64,000 nt of DNA from Podarcis raffonei (Eukaryota > Chordata > Lepidosauria > Squamata > Lacertidae): assembly GCF_027172205.1 (NCBI RefSeq), contig NC_070605.1, positions 51,547,804-51,611,803 of the forward strand, in the 5' to 3' direction. The translations under genes were made by a program, and so were the position numbers. Below, in pieces: positions 23,528-33,092 of the stretch (the stretch's first letter is position 1; each line of letters opens with the position of its first letter). The notes below the pieces were generated by a model. That model did not search any database, was not told where the DNA came from, and saw only the letters and a program-made list of their open reading frames with translations.

Positions 23528-23828
23528 ATAGAGGAGGGAGAAAGGTTGTTTTCTGCTGCTCCAGAGAAGTGGACACGGAGCAATGGATCCAAACTACAAG
23601 AAAGAAGATTCCACCTAAACATTAGGAAGAACTTCCTGACAGTAAGAGCTGTTTGACAGTGGAATTTGCTGCCAAGGAGTGTGGTGGAGTCTCCTTCTTT
23701 GGAGGTCTTTAAGCAGAGGCTTGACAACCATATGTCAGGAGTGCTCTGATGGTGTTTCCTGCTTGGCAGGGGGTTGGACTCGATGGCCCTTGTGGTCTCT
23801 TCCAACTCTATGATTCTATGATTCTATG
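23528..23828 (+). mobile_element. CR1 LINE 3' end
   Basis: A CR1 terminal segment: GGAAGAACTTCCTGACAGTA, GTTGGACTCGATGGCCCTTG, CTTCCAACTC, ending in repeats of the octamer ATTCTATG. Strongly 5'-truncated, as usual for CR1, with no TSD. It lies opposite to APP transcription. Confidence 0.85.
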
Positions 23829-24805
23829 ACAGTATCAAAACAGTCCACTATCATCTACAAGGCAAGGCATTTCTTCCTGCTAGACAGATGACTGTATAGA
23901 TGCTATGTCATAACGTTCTATTTCTTCGCACACAAAACTTTGGGGAAAGAGAGAGACAAGAATAGATTCCTTTGACATATGTGATGATGACTAAAGGCAA
24001 GAAGTGGGTGCAGAGGCAAAAGCATAATCACTAAGCTGCATTTTAGATAGGCAATAGTAACATCACTTGTTTTTCCACGTGTGGTGTCATCAATTGAACA
24101 GGCAAATAGCTCAGCCATTCTGTGATTTATCAGGTTCTATTTAGAAAGGCTAATAAGCTACTTTTGTTCTAGAGTGATGTAATTTTGGTGATAAGCAAGA
24201 CTTGGTCTTTGTGATAAAAGCAAGGCCTGGCCAAGTCATGTAACAAGACAACTGAGTAGACAGAGATTCCCTGTCTCCTAAGGATACCATTACATTTAAT
24301 GAAGCCTTTCTGAGCACTCCGGTGCAGTACAGGTGACAGTGAGCTACAAACCAGAAATATGATGTGTCATTGCACAAGTAATGAAAGAAAACACTGAGCA
24401 GAGAGCTGCAAATTGATTGCCCTTTTGGCAGATGGAGGCTAATCTTTGGAGTGCTTATTTAGACTTTAGCGTTGTACATTAATTTGTTGTTGCTTCCGAA
24501 GTCTGGGAAAACAACTGGTGACATTTCTTTTGCTTATGGTCCCAACAACAACAACAACAAAATGTGATTCCGTACAGATGTCTGGGGAAAGGCATGGTAC
24601 ATATAATTGAACTTGCCATTTCATAGTGTCTTGTGAGTGAATGTGTTGTTCTAGCATTAATTCAATACAAAAGAAACTCCTCTGCGCCCTATGTTACATG
24701 GTACAGAATATCTACCACCCACTAATTCCCTAGGCACACTCACTAGTGCAGATTACAGTCGCCATTACTCACAAGAATAAAGGGTGAGGCGTCATTTGCA
24801 TGTTA

Positions 24806-25158
24806 GGTAAAGGTAAAGGGACCCCTAACCATTAGGTCGTCGTGGCTGACTCTGGGGTTGCAGCGCTCATCTCGCTTTATTGGCCGAGGGAGCCAGCGTG
24901 CAGCTTCCTGGTCATGTGGCCAGCATGACTAAGCCGCTTCTGGCGAACCAGAGCAGCGCATGGAAACGCCGTTTACCTTCCCGCCGGAGTGGTACCTATT
25001 TATCTACTTGCACTTTGACGTGCTTTCGAACTGCTAGGATGGCAGGAGCAGGGACCGAGCAACGGGAGCTCACCCTGTTGTGGGGATTCGAACCGCCGAC
25101 CTTCTGATCGGCAAGTCCTAGGCTCTGTGGTTTAACCCACAGCGCCACCTGCATCCCT
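24806..25158 (-). mobile_element. Sauria SINE, full length, 14-bp TSD
   Basis: A reversed copy starting with the tail complement GGTAAAGGTAAAGGGACCCC and ending GTTTAACCCACAGCGCCACC. A perfect duplication TCATTTGCATGTTA flanks it (24792-24805 and 25159-25172). It is highly similar to the copy at 14851. Confidence 0.9.
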
Positions 25159-25750
25159 TCATTTGCATGTTATGACAAGCCAAATTTAGCAAGAACAAGC
25201 AATCATGTGGGAACCCAGATCGAAAACAAGTCCTGCATGTGCCAGACTACCCAGATCTCAGCCACGATCTAGTTTAGCATTATGGCCAAACGTGGATTCA
25301 GGGTTATTCTCCCCCAAACAAACCATGAACAAACCTTGGTTATTTGCTTGCTTGATCTTGCTAAGCTATGGCTTGGGCTTAGTGTAATGTGCAAACTGGG
25401 CTTGCTGATGAGAATAACTATTATATGCACTCTGAATATGCACACTAGATTGGGGCATTACAGATACTTGTATTTCTACCAGCCAGCAAGGTTACTGTAA
25501 TGTCTATATCTAGAAACCTGTCTAGACATTGTTAAAGCACTTCTGAAGGAGAATGCATTCATTATCTTTGTTAGAAGTCATTGGGCTTGCCCTCCCCCCC
25601 ACAATTCTGAACTAAATATACTGCAATGAAGCCCCCAAAATTAAAAGTTACCATTGCCTGGCTCTTTACCTAGAGCTCATATATTTGATGACTTTAACAT
25701 TTTCAATTTCCAAAACAAAGTATTTATTTTTCATGCAGAAAGATATATCA

Positions 25751-25773
25751 CACAACACACACACACACACACT
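25751..25773. repeat. (CA)n microsatellite
   Basis: About ten CA units in APP intron 15. Confidence 0.85.
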
Positions 25774-26106
25774 TTGAATGCCCCCATGGCACTGCCTGAT
25801 GTTAAAGTTACAAGGAAAATATATATAAATGGGAAAAGGAGTTCACAAATCATCTAACCGCTTCTCTTTTAATTCCAGCATATTCTTGGAATAAATTATT
25901 ATTTTATGGGTCAGGCAGACATGTTTCAGCAAAATGACCTCATTCAAGAGTTGGCAGGAAGTTACTGAGTTCTAAATCATGTCTATGAGAAGACGCAGGA
26001 GCTCAGCAGAGGAGTATTACAAAGAAAAGGTGATTCATTCAGCTGAAGCCAAAGATGAACATGCAGGGCAAACACAGGTTAGGTAAAAGCCATGCAAATT
26101 ATATAC

Positions 26107-26160
26107 CTGGTCGTGTGGTGAGTCCTCTGTCTGCAGCTGGGCGGGCATCAACTGGCTCAA
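26107..26160 (-). CDS. APP: APP exon 15 (alternatively spliced in other vertebrates)
   Basis: 54 bp, exactly the human length: (V)EPVDARPAADRGLTTRP(G). It lies in the extracellular linker just before the beta-secretase region. The acceptor is CCCAG and the donor GTATAT, a weaker donor than GTAAGT. In mammals, skipping this exon gives L-APP with a chondroitin-sulfate attachment site. The reading phase here permits the same skip. Confidence 0.96.
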
Positions 26161-27885
26161 CTGGGCACGTGCAGCCAAGAAATAAACAAATAGGAAAGAA
26201 AAAGAGCAAATAAAAAAATAAAAATAAACAAAAGCTTCCAAAATAATTTGCCTTTGGTTTTGCCTGGGACAGTGCAGGAAAGTTATATGCCATAAACAAA
26301 GTAACATAAGCCAACAGTTGGAAAAGATCTGCTTTAAATTAATCCTGGAAATGAAAGTAAAGGGACAGGAACTATCACGTCCATCCATTTCTGGTTACTT
26401 TACATATCACAAACCACAAACAGTGTCTAATGTTCTCCATCTATTGGAGAAGAAGAAAGTCTTCTTCAGTCCTTGAAAACTCCACCTACCTTTTGCTTAG
26501 AACTCTGTAACATAAATATCACGCAAAAATGGCTGCTTCTCATCTCTTAACCCCGTCCTTCCCCTTCTCCTTTAGAAGAATGGTTACATTTTAAACACCA
26601 CTGAACACTATAAGTTTAAAGGCAAGTTATGCGGCAGTCTGGCTTCTCTCAAAATAACTGAGGGAAACTTAGGGGATAAACATTTATCTCTTATATAGTC
26701 ACAGTGTTTTGTGTCTTAAAAAAGGAGATGAAAAGGACAGGGAACTTCTGAATTGTAGAAATGCTTTATTCTTTAATATTAAGTGCATGTTCCCTGAAAC
26801 AAGCCTTGAGGAATTGCGTGACAAATGGAAGAGACCAATTCTGCAGAAGCACATCGCTCTCTAATATGGTACAAAACTTCACCTGAAAGTCTCCAGAAAG
26901 TGGAATATAAATACTGACAGATGACAAAATGCAGGACTCTAGCTGCTGATGCAGAAAGCCATGAGTCTGAGCGTATCTGAACATCAACCATAACTTTGCC
27001 AGCAATACCTTCTGTACACCATCTATGAGCCAAGATATTGTAATAGGGATTCTCATTGTTGGCTGCATCTTACTACTGAATCTCTCTTTCCTGGATTTTT
27101 TTCCTGACTGTGTTTTGAATGAGAATAAGACTCTTTATTTAACTAGGCACTGAGTAAAGTTTTTGAAATAGGGAAATTAAATTAATTTCACTAAGTTTCT
27201 TAAACTTTATTTCGAAAAGCAGGTTGTTATCCAGTTTAGGTATAGCATATTCATTCAAATAAATACACAAAATTGGGGGGGGGGGGTGGGGAACGACACA
27301 CAACAACACATGGAAGAATCATATTTCAAAACAAATATCACCACCACTTTGAATGCCATGTTGGAAGGAAAGCCACTTATCCAACTAACATATCCAAGTA
27401 CAAAAGGTATTGCCAACACAGATCTTTGTATGCTAGGTATTGTAACTAGATTTTTCTAAAATAACGATCCCCCTGAAAAGTCACAACCCTCTGACATGAG
27501 TAAGACAATCTGCATGGACTTCCTCACACCCCCTCACAACATGCTTAGCAGTGATTTATGCTTGTGAAGGAAGCATGTGGACTTACCAGCTAACCTATCA
27601 CACACTCATTAAATCCAAGAAGAACACCCCACAGCTGCATAATGAGAAAAACTCAAAAACATGATACTACTTGTCCCTTTTCCGTGCTACAGGAGAAGAT
27701 ACAGTCTCTCAAACCAACATATGCAGGAGCCAGAAATGCTGAAGGAATGCTAAGCTTCCATTAGTAGAATGCAGTGAAGGCTATTTCATAAACAGCACAG
27801 AGTCAAACCCTAGGTTGCCTTATAGTGTACACTAAGGATGGATCTGCAGCCAACCAGCCCTTGGTGACTGCATCTATGTTTTATT

Positions 27886-28108
27886 ATAGACAGACTAATT
27901 TCAATTTTATTGCACCTTTCCTCCAAGAAACTCAAGGTGGCATACATAACTCATCTTCCACATTTGATCCTCATGGGACCCCTGTGAGGCAGGTGAGTCT
28001 GAGAGGCAGTGACTAGCCCAAGGTCAGCCAGTAAGTTTCATGGAGAAGTGGGTATCCCACGTTCTAGTCTGACACTCTAATACACTCCACTGGCACTCAG
28101 GGATACTC
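27886..28108 (-). mobile_element. CORE-SINE (MIR-like)
   Basis: The reverse complement includes ACTTACTGGCTGACCTTGGGCT, like the MIR core (GCTGTGTGACCTTGGGCAA), then CTGCCTCACAGGGGTCCCAT and CCACCTTGAGTTTCTTGGAG before an AT-rich end. It has both a core and an L2-style tail, but is old and diverged. Confidence 0.6.
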
Positions 28109-28565
28109 TATACAATACTATTCCTGCAAGCATATGTTGGTCGCATTCAAACTTCACATTTTTAGTTTGGTGTTCACTTAAAGCATCTTAATGTGTACCT
28201 CTGAAAACAAAACAGTGAAGTTGCTGCAAGTTCTGCATTTATGACACTTATTTATTCAGGCAGCAAAACCACATTTGTGTATTGCATTAAGAGGACCAAA
28301 ACGAAGGTTTTCTCTTGAATCTGCAAAGGTAACCTCTGTAGCACTGCTGAATGCACACCAATGAAGTGGAAAGGTAAAACAGGGGCAGCTGTCAGGAAAG
28401 CAGAGGAAGAAAAGGGCCCTCTAGACTAAGTTAGAAAGTTTTTGGATCCAATCCACATCTCTTAAATATTCTTTAAGTGGGGGTGGCGAGCTATTTTTCC
28501 TATTGATCTTTACCAGGCAAGTGCAATGTGAAGCCACAGGTTTCTAATATCAAGTTTATCATCGG

Positions 28566-29648
28566 GACCATCGGCTGGGTGAGGACTGCAGGGCCTGCTC
28601 CATTCCAGGGCCTTTTCCAACTGGCCCAGGGGGCGTGGCCCAGGCCCTCTCTCCCAGCTATAAAGGGACTCCTGCTGCGGGGAAGCCTCGGACCATCGGC
28701 TGGGTGAGGACTGCAGGGCCTGCTCCCTTCCAGGGCCTTTTCCAACTGGCCCAGGGGGCGTGGCCCAGGCCCTCTCTCCCAGCTATAAAGGGACTCCTGC
28801 TGCGGGGAAGCCTCGGACCATCGGCTGGGTGAGGACTGCAGGGCCTGCTCCATTCCAGGGCCTTTTCCAACTGGCCCAGGGGGCGTGGCCCAGGCCCTCT
28901 CTCCCAGCTATAAAGGGACTCCTGCTGCGGGGAAGCCTCGGACCATCGGCTGGGTGAGGACTGCAGGGCCTGCTCCCTTCCAGGGCCTTTTCCAACTGGC
29001 CCAGGGGGCGTGGCCCAGGCCCTCTCTCCCAGCTATAAAGGGACTCCTGCTGCGGGGAAGCCTCGGACCATCGGCTGGGTGAGGACTGCAGGGCCTGCTC
29101 CCTTCCAGGGCCTTTTCCAACTGGCCCAGGGGGCGTGGCCCAGGCCCTCTCTCCCAGCTATAAAGGGACTCCTGCTGCGGAGAAGCCTCGGACCATCGGC
29201 TGGGTGAGGACTGCAGGGCCTGCTCCCTTCCAGGGCCTTTTCCAACTGGCCCAGGGGGCGTGGCCCAGGCCCTCTCTCCCAGCTATAAAGGGACTCCTGC
29301 TGCAGTGAGGCCTCGGACCATCGGCTGGGTGAGGACTGCAGGGCCTGCTCCCTTCCAGGGCCTTTTCCAACTGGCCCAGGGGGCGTGGCCCAGGCCCTCT
29401 CTCCCAGCTATAAAGGGACTCCTGCTGCAGTGAGGCCTCGGACCATCGGCTGGGTGAGGACTGTAGGGCCTGCTCCATTCCAGGGCCTTTTCCAACTGGC
29501 CCAGGGGGCGTGGCCCAGGCCCTCTCTCCCAGCTATAAAGGGACTCCTGCTGCGGGGAAGCCTCGGACCATCGGCTGGGTGAGGACTGCAGGGCCTGCTC
29601 CCTTCCAGGGCCTTTTCCAACTGGCCCAGGGGGCGTGGCCCAGGCCCT
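28566..29648 (+). repeat. Array of 125-bp L2 promoter monomers (8.7 units)
   Basis: Units start with GACCATCGGCTGGGTGAGG at 28566, 28691, 28816, 28941, 29066, 29191, 29316, 29441 and 29566, a spacing of exactly 125 bp. Unit-to-unit differences are a few substitutions (CATTCC/CCTTCC; GGGGAAG/AGTGAGG). Each complete unit has GGGGGCGTGGCC (a GC-box-like KLF/Sp1 sequence) and then CTATAAAGG. There are no unique spacers, so it is not a CRISPR array. Apparent open frames across it are a by-product of 125-bp repetition. Confidence 0.95.
28640..28665 (+). promoter_or_regulatory. GC box and TATA box in the first L2 monomer (repeated in each full unit)
   Basis: GGGCGTGGCC near 28641-28650 and TATAAAG at 28659-28665. 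The first T of the TATA box is 32 bp before the first base of the next monomer (28691), which fits a TATA-directed RNA polymerase II start. The same layout recurs at +125-bp steps in units 2-8. Confidence 0.7.
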
Positions 29649-29949
29649 TTTTGGAACAAACTTTTTGGGAAGGGTGGGAAGTGTTCTGCCATTGCTTCCC
29701 TGTTCCAGGTGGTTAATGTGCTTTAAAATGTCCTCAAGCAGTCGGTGGCAATTTAAATTTTTATTTCTTTTTTTCCTTTTTTCCTTTGTTGGGGGTGGGT
29801 GGGATGGATATTTGGTTGGGGATTAATTTTAGTATAATTGTTCTGTTCTTTTTTGTTGTTGTTGTTGTTTTATTGGTTCTGTATAGTTTGCGTTTTGTTT
29901 TTAAGGGGCGGGATCAGGGCTGCCTGGGAGTGGGGCCCCAGCCAACACG
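29649..29949 (+). other. L2 leader between the monomers and the ORF
   Basis: A T-rich segment with (TTG)n near 29851-29869, followed by GGGGCGGGATCAGG. It has no obvious coding potential, so a separate ORF1 is not visible in this element. Confidence 0.6.
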
Positions 29950-32900
29950 ATGGCTGGGACAAGTTCCACAGGGGGGGAAGCACTGGGACATCCGATCTCG
30001 GTGATCATGGGCAGGAGGCGGAGTTACGCTAAGACCAGATCATGTCATTACCGAGGAGGCAGGTTTAGTCGTTGTCTGAAGACTATCCCTGCCTCCGGGT
30101 CTGGCCTTGACCGGATGGATACTGGAATCAACAGGGGAAACCTACATGACCTGAAGGTGTTGCTGTGTAATGCCAGGTCAATGATGAATAAAACCACTGC
30201 CATCCACGACCTGATTGTGGATGGAGGATTTGACCTGGCATGTGTGACGGAGACCTGGTTGGAGGAAGCAGATGGGCCTGTCCTTGCCGCTGCTTGCCCA
30301 CCAGGTTTCTCTTACACACAGCAACCCAGGTCATGTGGGCGGGGAGGGGGGGTTGCAGTGATTTTTAGGAAGTCACTAGCTTGCACCAGGCGTCCTACTG
30401 GGAAGATCCAGTTTTCTGAGTGCATGTTCTGGAAGTTGGGCAATAGGGGCAGTACAGGATTCCTTTTGGTGTACCGACCTCCCCGCTGCACCAAGGATTC
30501 CCTGTCTGAGCTGCTTCAGGTCGTGGCGGATTTTCTCCTGGAGACACCTAGTTTGGTTGTCCTAGGGGATTTTAACATCCATGGCGACACGACCTTACAA
30601 GGGGCCGCTCGGGACTTCGTGGAAAGCATGGCCTCCATGGGGCTGTCCCTGAATAAGTTTGGCCCAACTCATAGTCATGGACATGCCTTAGACCTGGTGT
30701 TCACCTCTAGTGACGTGGGTGATCTGACACTAAGTAAAAGTGAAACAAAAGAAGTGCCATGGTCAGATCACTTCCTGGTGCAACTGGACTTCTCCGCGAC
30801 CCTTCCCCTCTGCAGGGAGGTGGGACCAATTCGGATGGTCCGCCCCCGCCACTTAATGGATCCAGATGGTTTCCAGAGAGTGGTAGGGGATGCTTTATCC
30901 CATGTTGATGGCCTTTCAGCTGATTCCCTGGTGGCCCGCTGGAATGCGGAGTTAACCAGGGCTATCGACTGTCTGGCTCCGAAGCGCCCTCTCCGATTGC
31001 ATGGAGCCCGGACAGCCCCGTGGTTTTCTTCGGAGCTGAGGGCGATGAAACAATCGCTGAGACGGCTAGAGCGTCGGTGGCAAAAAACTCACTCCGAATC
31101 TGACCGGACACAGGTTAGAGCTCAACTTCGAGCCTACCAAGTGGCGATAGCGACGGCGAAGAAGACTTTCTTCACCGCCTCTATTGCATCTGCAGAAAAT
31201 AGTAGCAGGAGACTCTTTCAGGTGGTTCGCAATTTAACGGAACCACCTTTACCACCGGGGCCTTGTAAAGACCCCAAGATCTCCTGCAACGATTTTGCAA
31301 AGTTTTTTGCAGATAAAATCACTCATATTCGGAAGGAGCTAGACACCACCGTGGGAGCAGGGCTGGGGCGGGAGAGTGCTAGAGCTCTGTCTGGTCAAGT
31401 TGCATGGAATCAATTTCAATCCGTTACCCCCGAGGATGTGGACAGGCTGCTTGGACGCGTGAAACCAACCACCTGTCTCCTTGATCCTTGCCCATCCTGG
31501 CTAATAAAAGCAAGCCGGGAAGGGCTGGGCGATGGGCTCTGCGGGGTGGTGAATGCTTCCCTCTGTGAGGGAACATTCCCAGATCCGCTGAAAGAAGCGG
31601 TCATTAAACCGCTTCTTAAAAAACCATCTTTAGACCCGGCCAGTATGGCCAACTATCGCCCAGTCTCAAATCTTCCATTCTTGGGCAAGGTGATTGAGCG
31701 CGTGGTTGCTGAACAACTCCAGGCACGCCTGGAGGATGCGGACCATTTGGATCCCTTCCAATCAGGATTCAGGCCTCATCATGGGACTGAAACTGCCTTG
31801 GTCGCGCTGGTTGATGATCTCCGGCGAGCTAGGGACAAAGGTGAGAGTTGTTTCCTGGTTCTGCTGGATCTCTCAGCGGCCTTTGATACAATCGACCATA
31901 ACATCCTTCTGGACCGTCTAGAGGGGCTGGGAGCTGGGGGCACTGTTATGCAGTGGTTTCGCTCCTTCCTCCTGGGCCGTGTTCAGAAAGTGGTGGTGGG
32001 GGATGAGTGTTCAGACCCCTGGGCCCTCACTTGCGGGGTGCCTCAGGGTTCCGTCCTCTCCCCCATGCTTTTTAACATCTATATGAAGCCACTGGGAGAG
32101 ATCATCAGGGGGTTTGGACTGGGTGTCCATCAATATGCAGATGATACCCAGCTCTACCTCTCTTTCAAATCAGAACCAGTGAAGGCGGTGAAGGTCCTGT
32201 GTGAGTGCCTGGAGGCAGTTGGAGGATGGATGGCGGCTAATGGATTGAGGTTGAATCCTGACAAGACAGAAGTACTGTTTTTGGGGGACAGGGGGCGGGC
32301 TGGTGTGGAGGACTCCCTGGTCCTGAATGGGGTAACTGTGCCCCTGAAGGACCAGGTGCGCAGCCTGGGAGTCATTTTGGACTCACAGCTGTCCATGGAG
32401 GCGCAGGTCAATTCTGTGTCCAGGGCAGCTGTCTACCAACTCCACCTGGTACGCAGGCTGAGACCCTACCTGCCCGCGGACTGTCTCGCCAGAGTGGTGC
32501 ATGCTCTGGTTATCTCCCGCTTGGACTACTGCAATGCGCTCTACGTGGGGCTACCTTTGAAGGTGACTCGGAAACTACAACTAATCCAGAATGCGGCAGC
32601 TAGACTGGTGACTGGGGGCGGCCGCCGAGACCATATAACACCGGTCTTGAAAGACCTACATTGGCTCCCAGTACGTTTCCGAGCACAATTCAAAGTGCTG
32701 GTGTTGACCTTTAAAGCCCTAAACGGCCTCGGCCCAGTATACCTGAAGGAGCGTCTCCACCCCCATCGTTCTGCCCGGATGCTGAGGTCCAGCACCGAGG
32801 GCCTTCTGGCGGTTCCCTCATTGCGAGAAGCAAAGCTACAGGGAACCAGGCAGAGGGCCTTCTCGGTAGTGGCGCCTGCCCTGTGGAACGCCCTCCCATC

Positions 32901-32982
32901 AGATGTCAAAGCGATAAATAACTACCTGACATTCAGAAGGCATCTTAAGGCAGCCCTGTTCAGGGAAGTTTTTAATCTGTGA
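29950..32982 (+). CDS. L2 LINE ORF: APE endonuclease - reverse transcriptase, 1010 aa
   Basis: An intact protein for target-primed reverse transcription. The N-terminal AP-endonuclease domain (about residues 65-290) shows N74 (LCNARS), E101 (VTETWL), GRGGGVAV, D207/N209 (VVLGDFNIHGD), GHALDLVF and S272-D273-H274 (WSDHF). The RT domain (about 530-800) shows NYRPVSNLPFLGKVIE, FQSGFRPHHGTETAL, motif A with D640 (LLDLSAAFDTIDH), motif B (CGVPQGSVLSPMLFN), motif C Y729-ADD (HQYADDTQLYL) and GLRLNPDKTEVLFLG. The C-terminal part has LDYCNALYVGLP, HITPVLKDLHWLPV and ALWNALPSDV. All catalytic residues are present. The first ATG (29950) was taken because the frame is open there; a start at 30007 (MGRRRSY) or 30115 (MDTGINRG) is also possible. 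Confidence 0.95.
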   Translation: MAGTSSTGGEALGHPISVIMGRRRSYAKTRSCHYRGGRFSRCLKTIPASGSGLDRMDTGINRGNLHDLKVLLCNARSMMNKTTAIHDLIVDGGFDLACVTETWLEEADGPVLAAACPPGFSYTQQPRSCGRGGGVAVIFRKSLACTRRPTGKIQFSECMFWKLGNRGSTGFLLVYRPPRCTKDSLSELLQVVADFLLETPSLVVLGDFNIHGDTTLQGAARDFVESMASMGLSLNKFGPTHSHGHALDLVFTSSDVGDLTLSKSETKEVPWSDHFLVQLDFSATLPLCREVGPIRMVRPRHLMDPDGFQRVVGDALSHVDGLSADSLVARWNAELTRAIDCLAPKRPLRLHGARTAPWFSSELRAMKQSLRRLERRWQKTHSESDRTQVRAQLRAYQVAIATAKKTFFTASIASAENSSRRLFQVVRNLTEPPLPPGPCKDPKISCNDFAKFFADKITHIRKELDTTVGAGLGRESARALSGQVAWNQFQSVTPEDVDRLLGRVKPTTCLLDPCPSWLIKASREGLGDGLCGVVNASLCEGTFPDPLKEAVIKPLLKKPSLDPASMANYRPVSNLPFLGKVIERVVAEQLQARLEDADHLDPFQSGFRPHHGTETALVALVDDLRRARDKGESCFLVLLDLSAAFDTIDHNILLDRLEGLGAGGTVMQWFRSFLLGRVQKVVVGDECSDPWALTCGVPQGSVLSPMLFNIYMKPLGEIIRGFGLGVHQYADDTQLYLSFKSEPVKAVKVLCECLEAVGGWMAANGLRLNPDKTEVLFLGDRGRAGVEDSLVLNGVTVPLKDQVRSLGVILDSQLSMEAQVNSVSRAAVYQLHLVRRLRPYLPADCLARVVHALVISRLDYCNALYVGLPLKVTRKLQLIQNAAARLVTGGGRRDHITPVLKDLHWLPVRFRAQFKVLVLTFKALNGLGPVYLKERLHPHRSARMLRSSTEGLLAVPSLREAKLQGTRQRAFSVVAPALWNALPSDVKAINNYLTFRRHLKAALFREVFNL

Positions 32983-33013
32983 TATTTTAGTGTATTTTTG
33001 GTTTCTATGGAAG

Positions 33014-33052
33014 CCGCCCAGAGTGGCTGGGGAAACCCAGCCAGATGGGCGG
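33014..33052 (+). other. Two-tier hairpin at the L2 3' end
   Basis: The inner stem TGGCTGGG / CCCAGCCA (33024-33031 with 33036-33043) is capped by GAAA. The outer stem CCGCCCA / TGGGCGG (33014-33020 with 33046-33052) is separated from it by a small internal loop (GAG / GA). L2-clade RTs such as eel UnaL2 recognise a 3' stem-loop, so this is the likely RT recognition site (inference). Confidence 0.75.
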
Positions 33053-33064
33053 GGTACAAATAAT

Positions 33065-33092
33065 AAATTATTATTATTATTATTATTATTTA
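33065..33092. repeat. (ATT)n tail of the L2 element
   Basis: A microsatellite tail directly after the 3' UTR, as in other L2 copies of this window (38619-38688). Confidence 0.85.

Larger units (their letters stand above)
19962..26106 (-). other. APP: APP intron 15
   Basis: 6.1 kb. Recognised content: a Tigger-like MITE (22444-22685), a CR1 3' end (23528-23828), a Sauria SINE (24806-25158), (CA)n at 25751-25773 and short (GA)n at 19978-19991. The 20480-20880 stretch has overlapping open frames in several phases but no family resemblance; I treat it as non-coding. Confidence 0.85.
28565..33092 (+). mobile_element. Full-length L2-type LINE with tandem promoter monomers
   Basis: A 4.5-kb non-LTR retrotransposon. 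In order: nine tandem monomers (eight full 125-bp units and one partial, 28566-29648), a 300-bp leader, one uninterrupted 1010-codon ORF, a short 3' UTR with a two-tier hairpin (33014-33052) and an (ATT)n tail. The clade assignment to L2 rests on APE endonuclease plus the YADD-type RT (HQYADDTQLY), the C-terminal HITPVLKDLHWLPV and ALWNALPSDVK motifs, and the microsatellite tail. No clear TSD is visible, as is common for L2. No stop or frameshift is seen, so the copy is young and may be competent. It lies opposite to APP transcription. Confidence 0.93.

Noticed and set aside
28566-29648. Possible CRISPR-like or satellite array
   Set aside because: The repeats are contiguous without spacers, end in a LINE leader and carry TATA boxes; they belong to the L2 5' end.
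28500-29716. Overlapping open frames on both strands across the 125-bp array, giving repetitive 65-117 aa proteins
   Set aside because: The phase repeats because the units are G+C rich, nearly identical and 125 bp long. The array is the 5' promoter region of the L2 element; there is no start context or family match.
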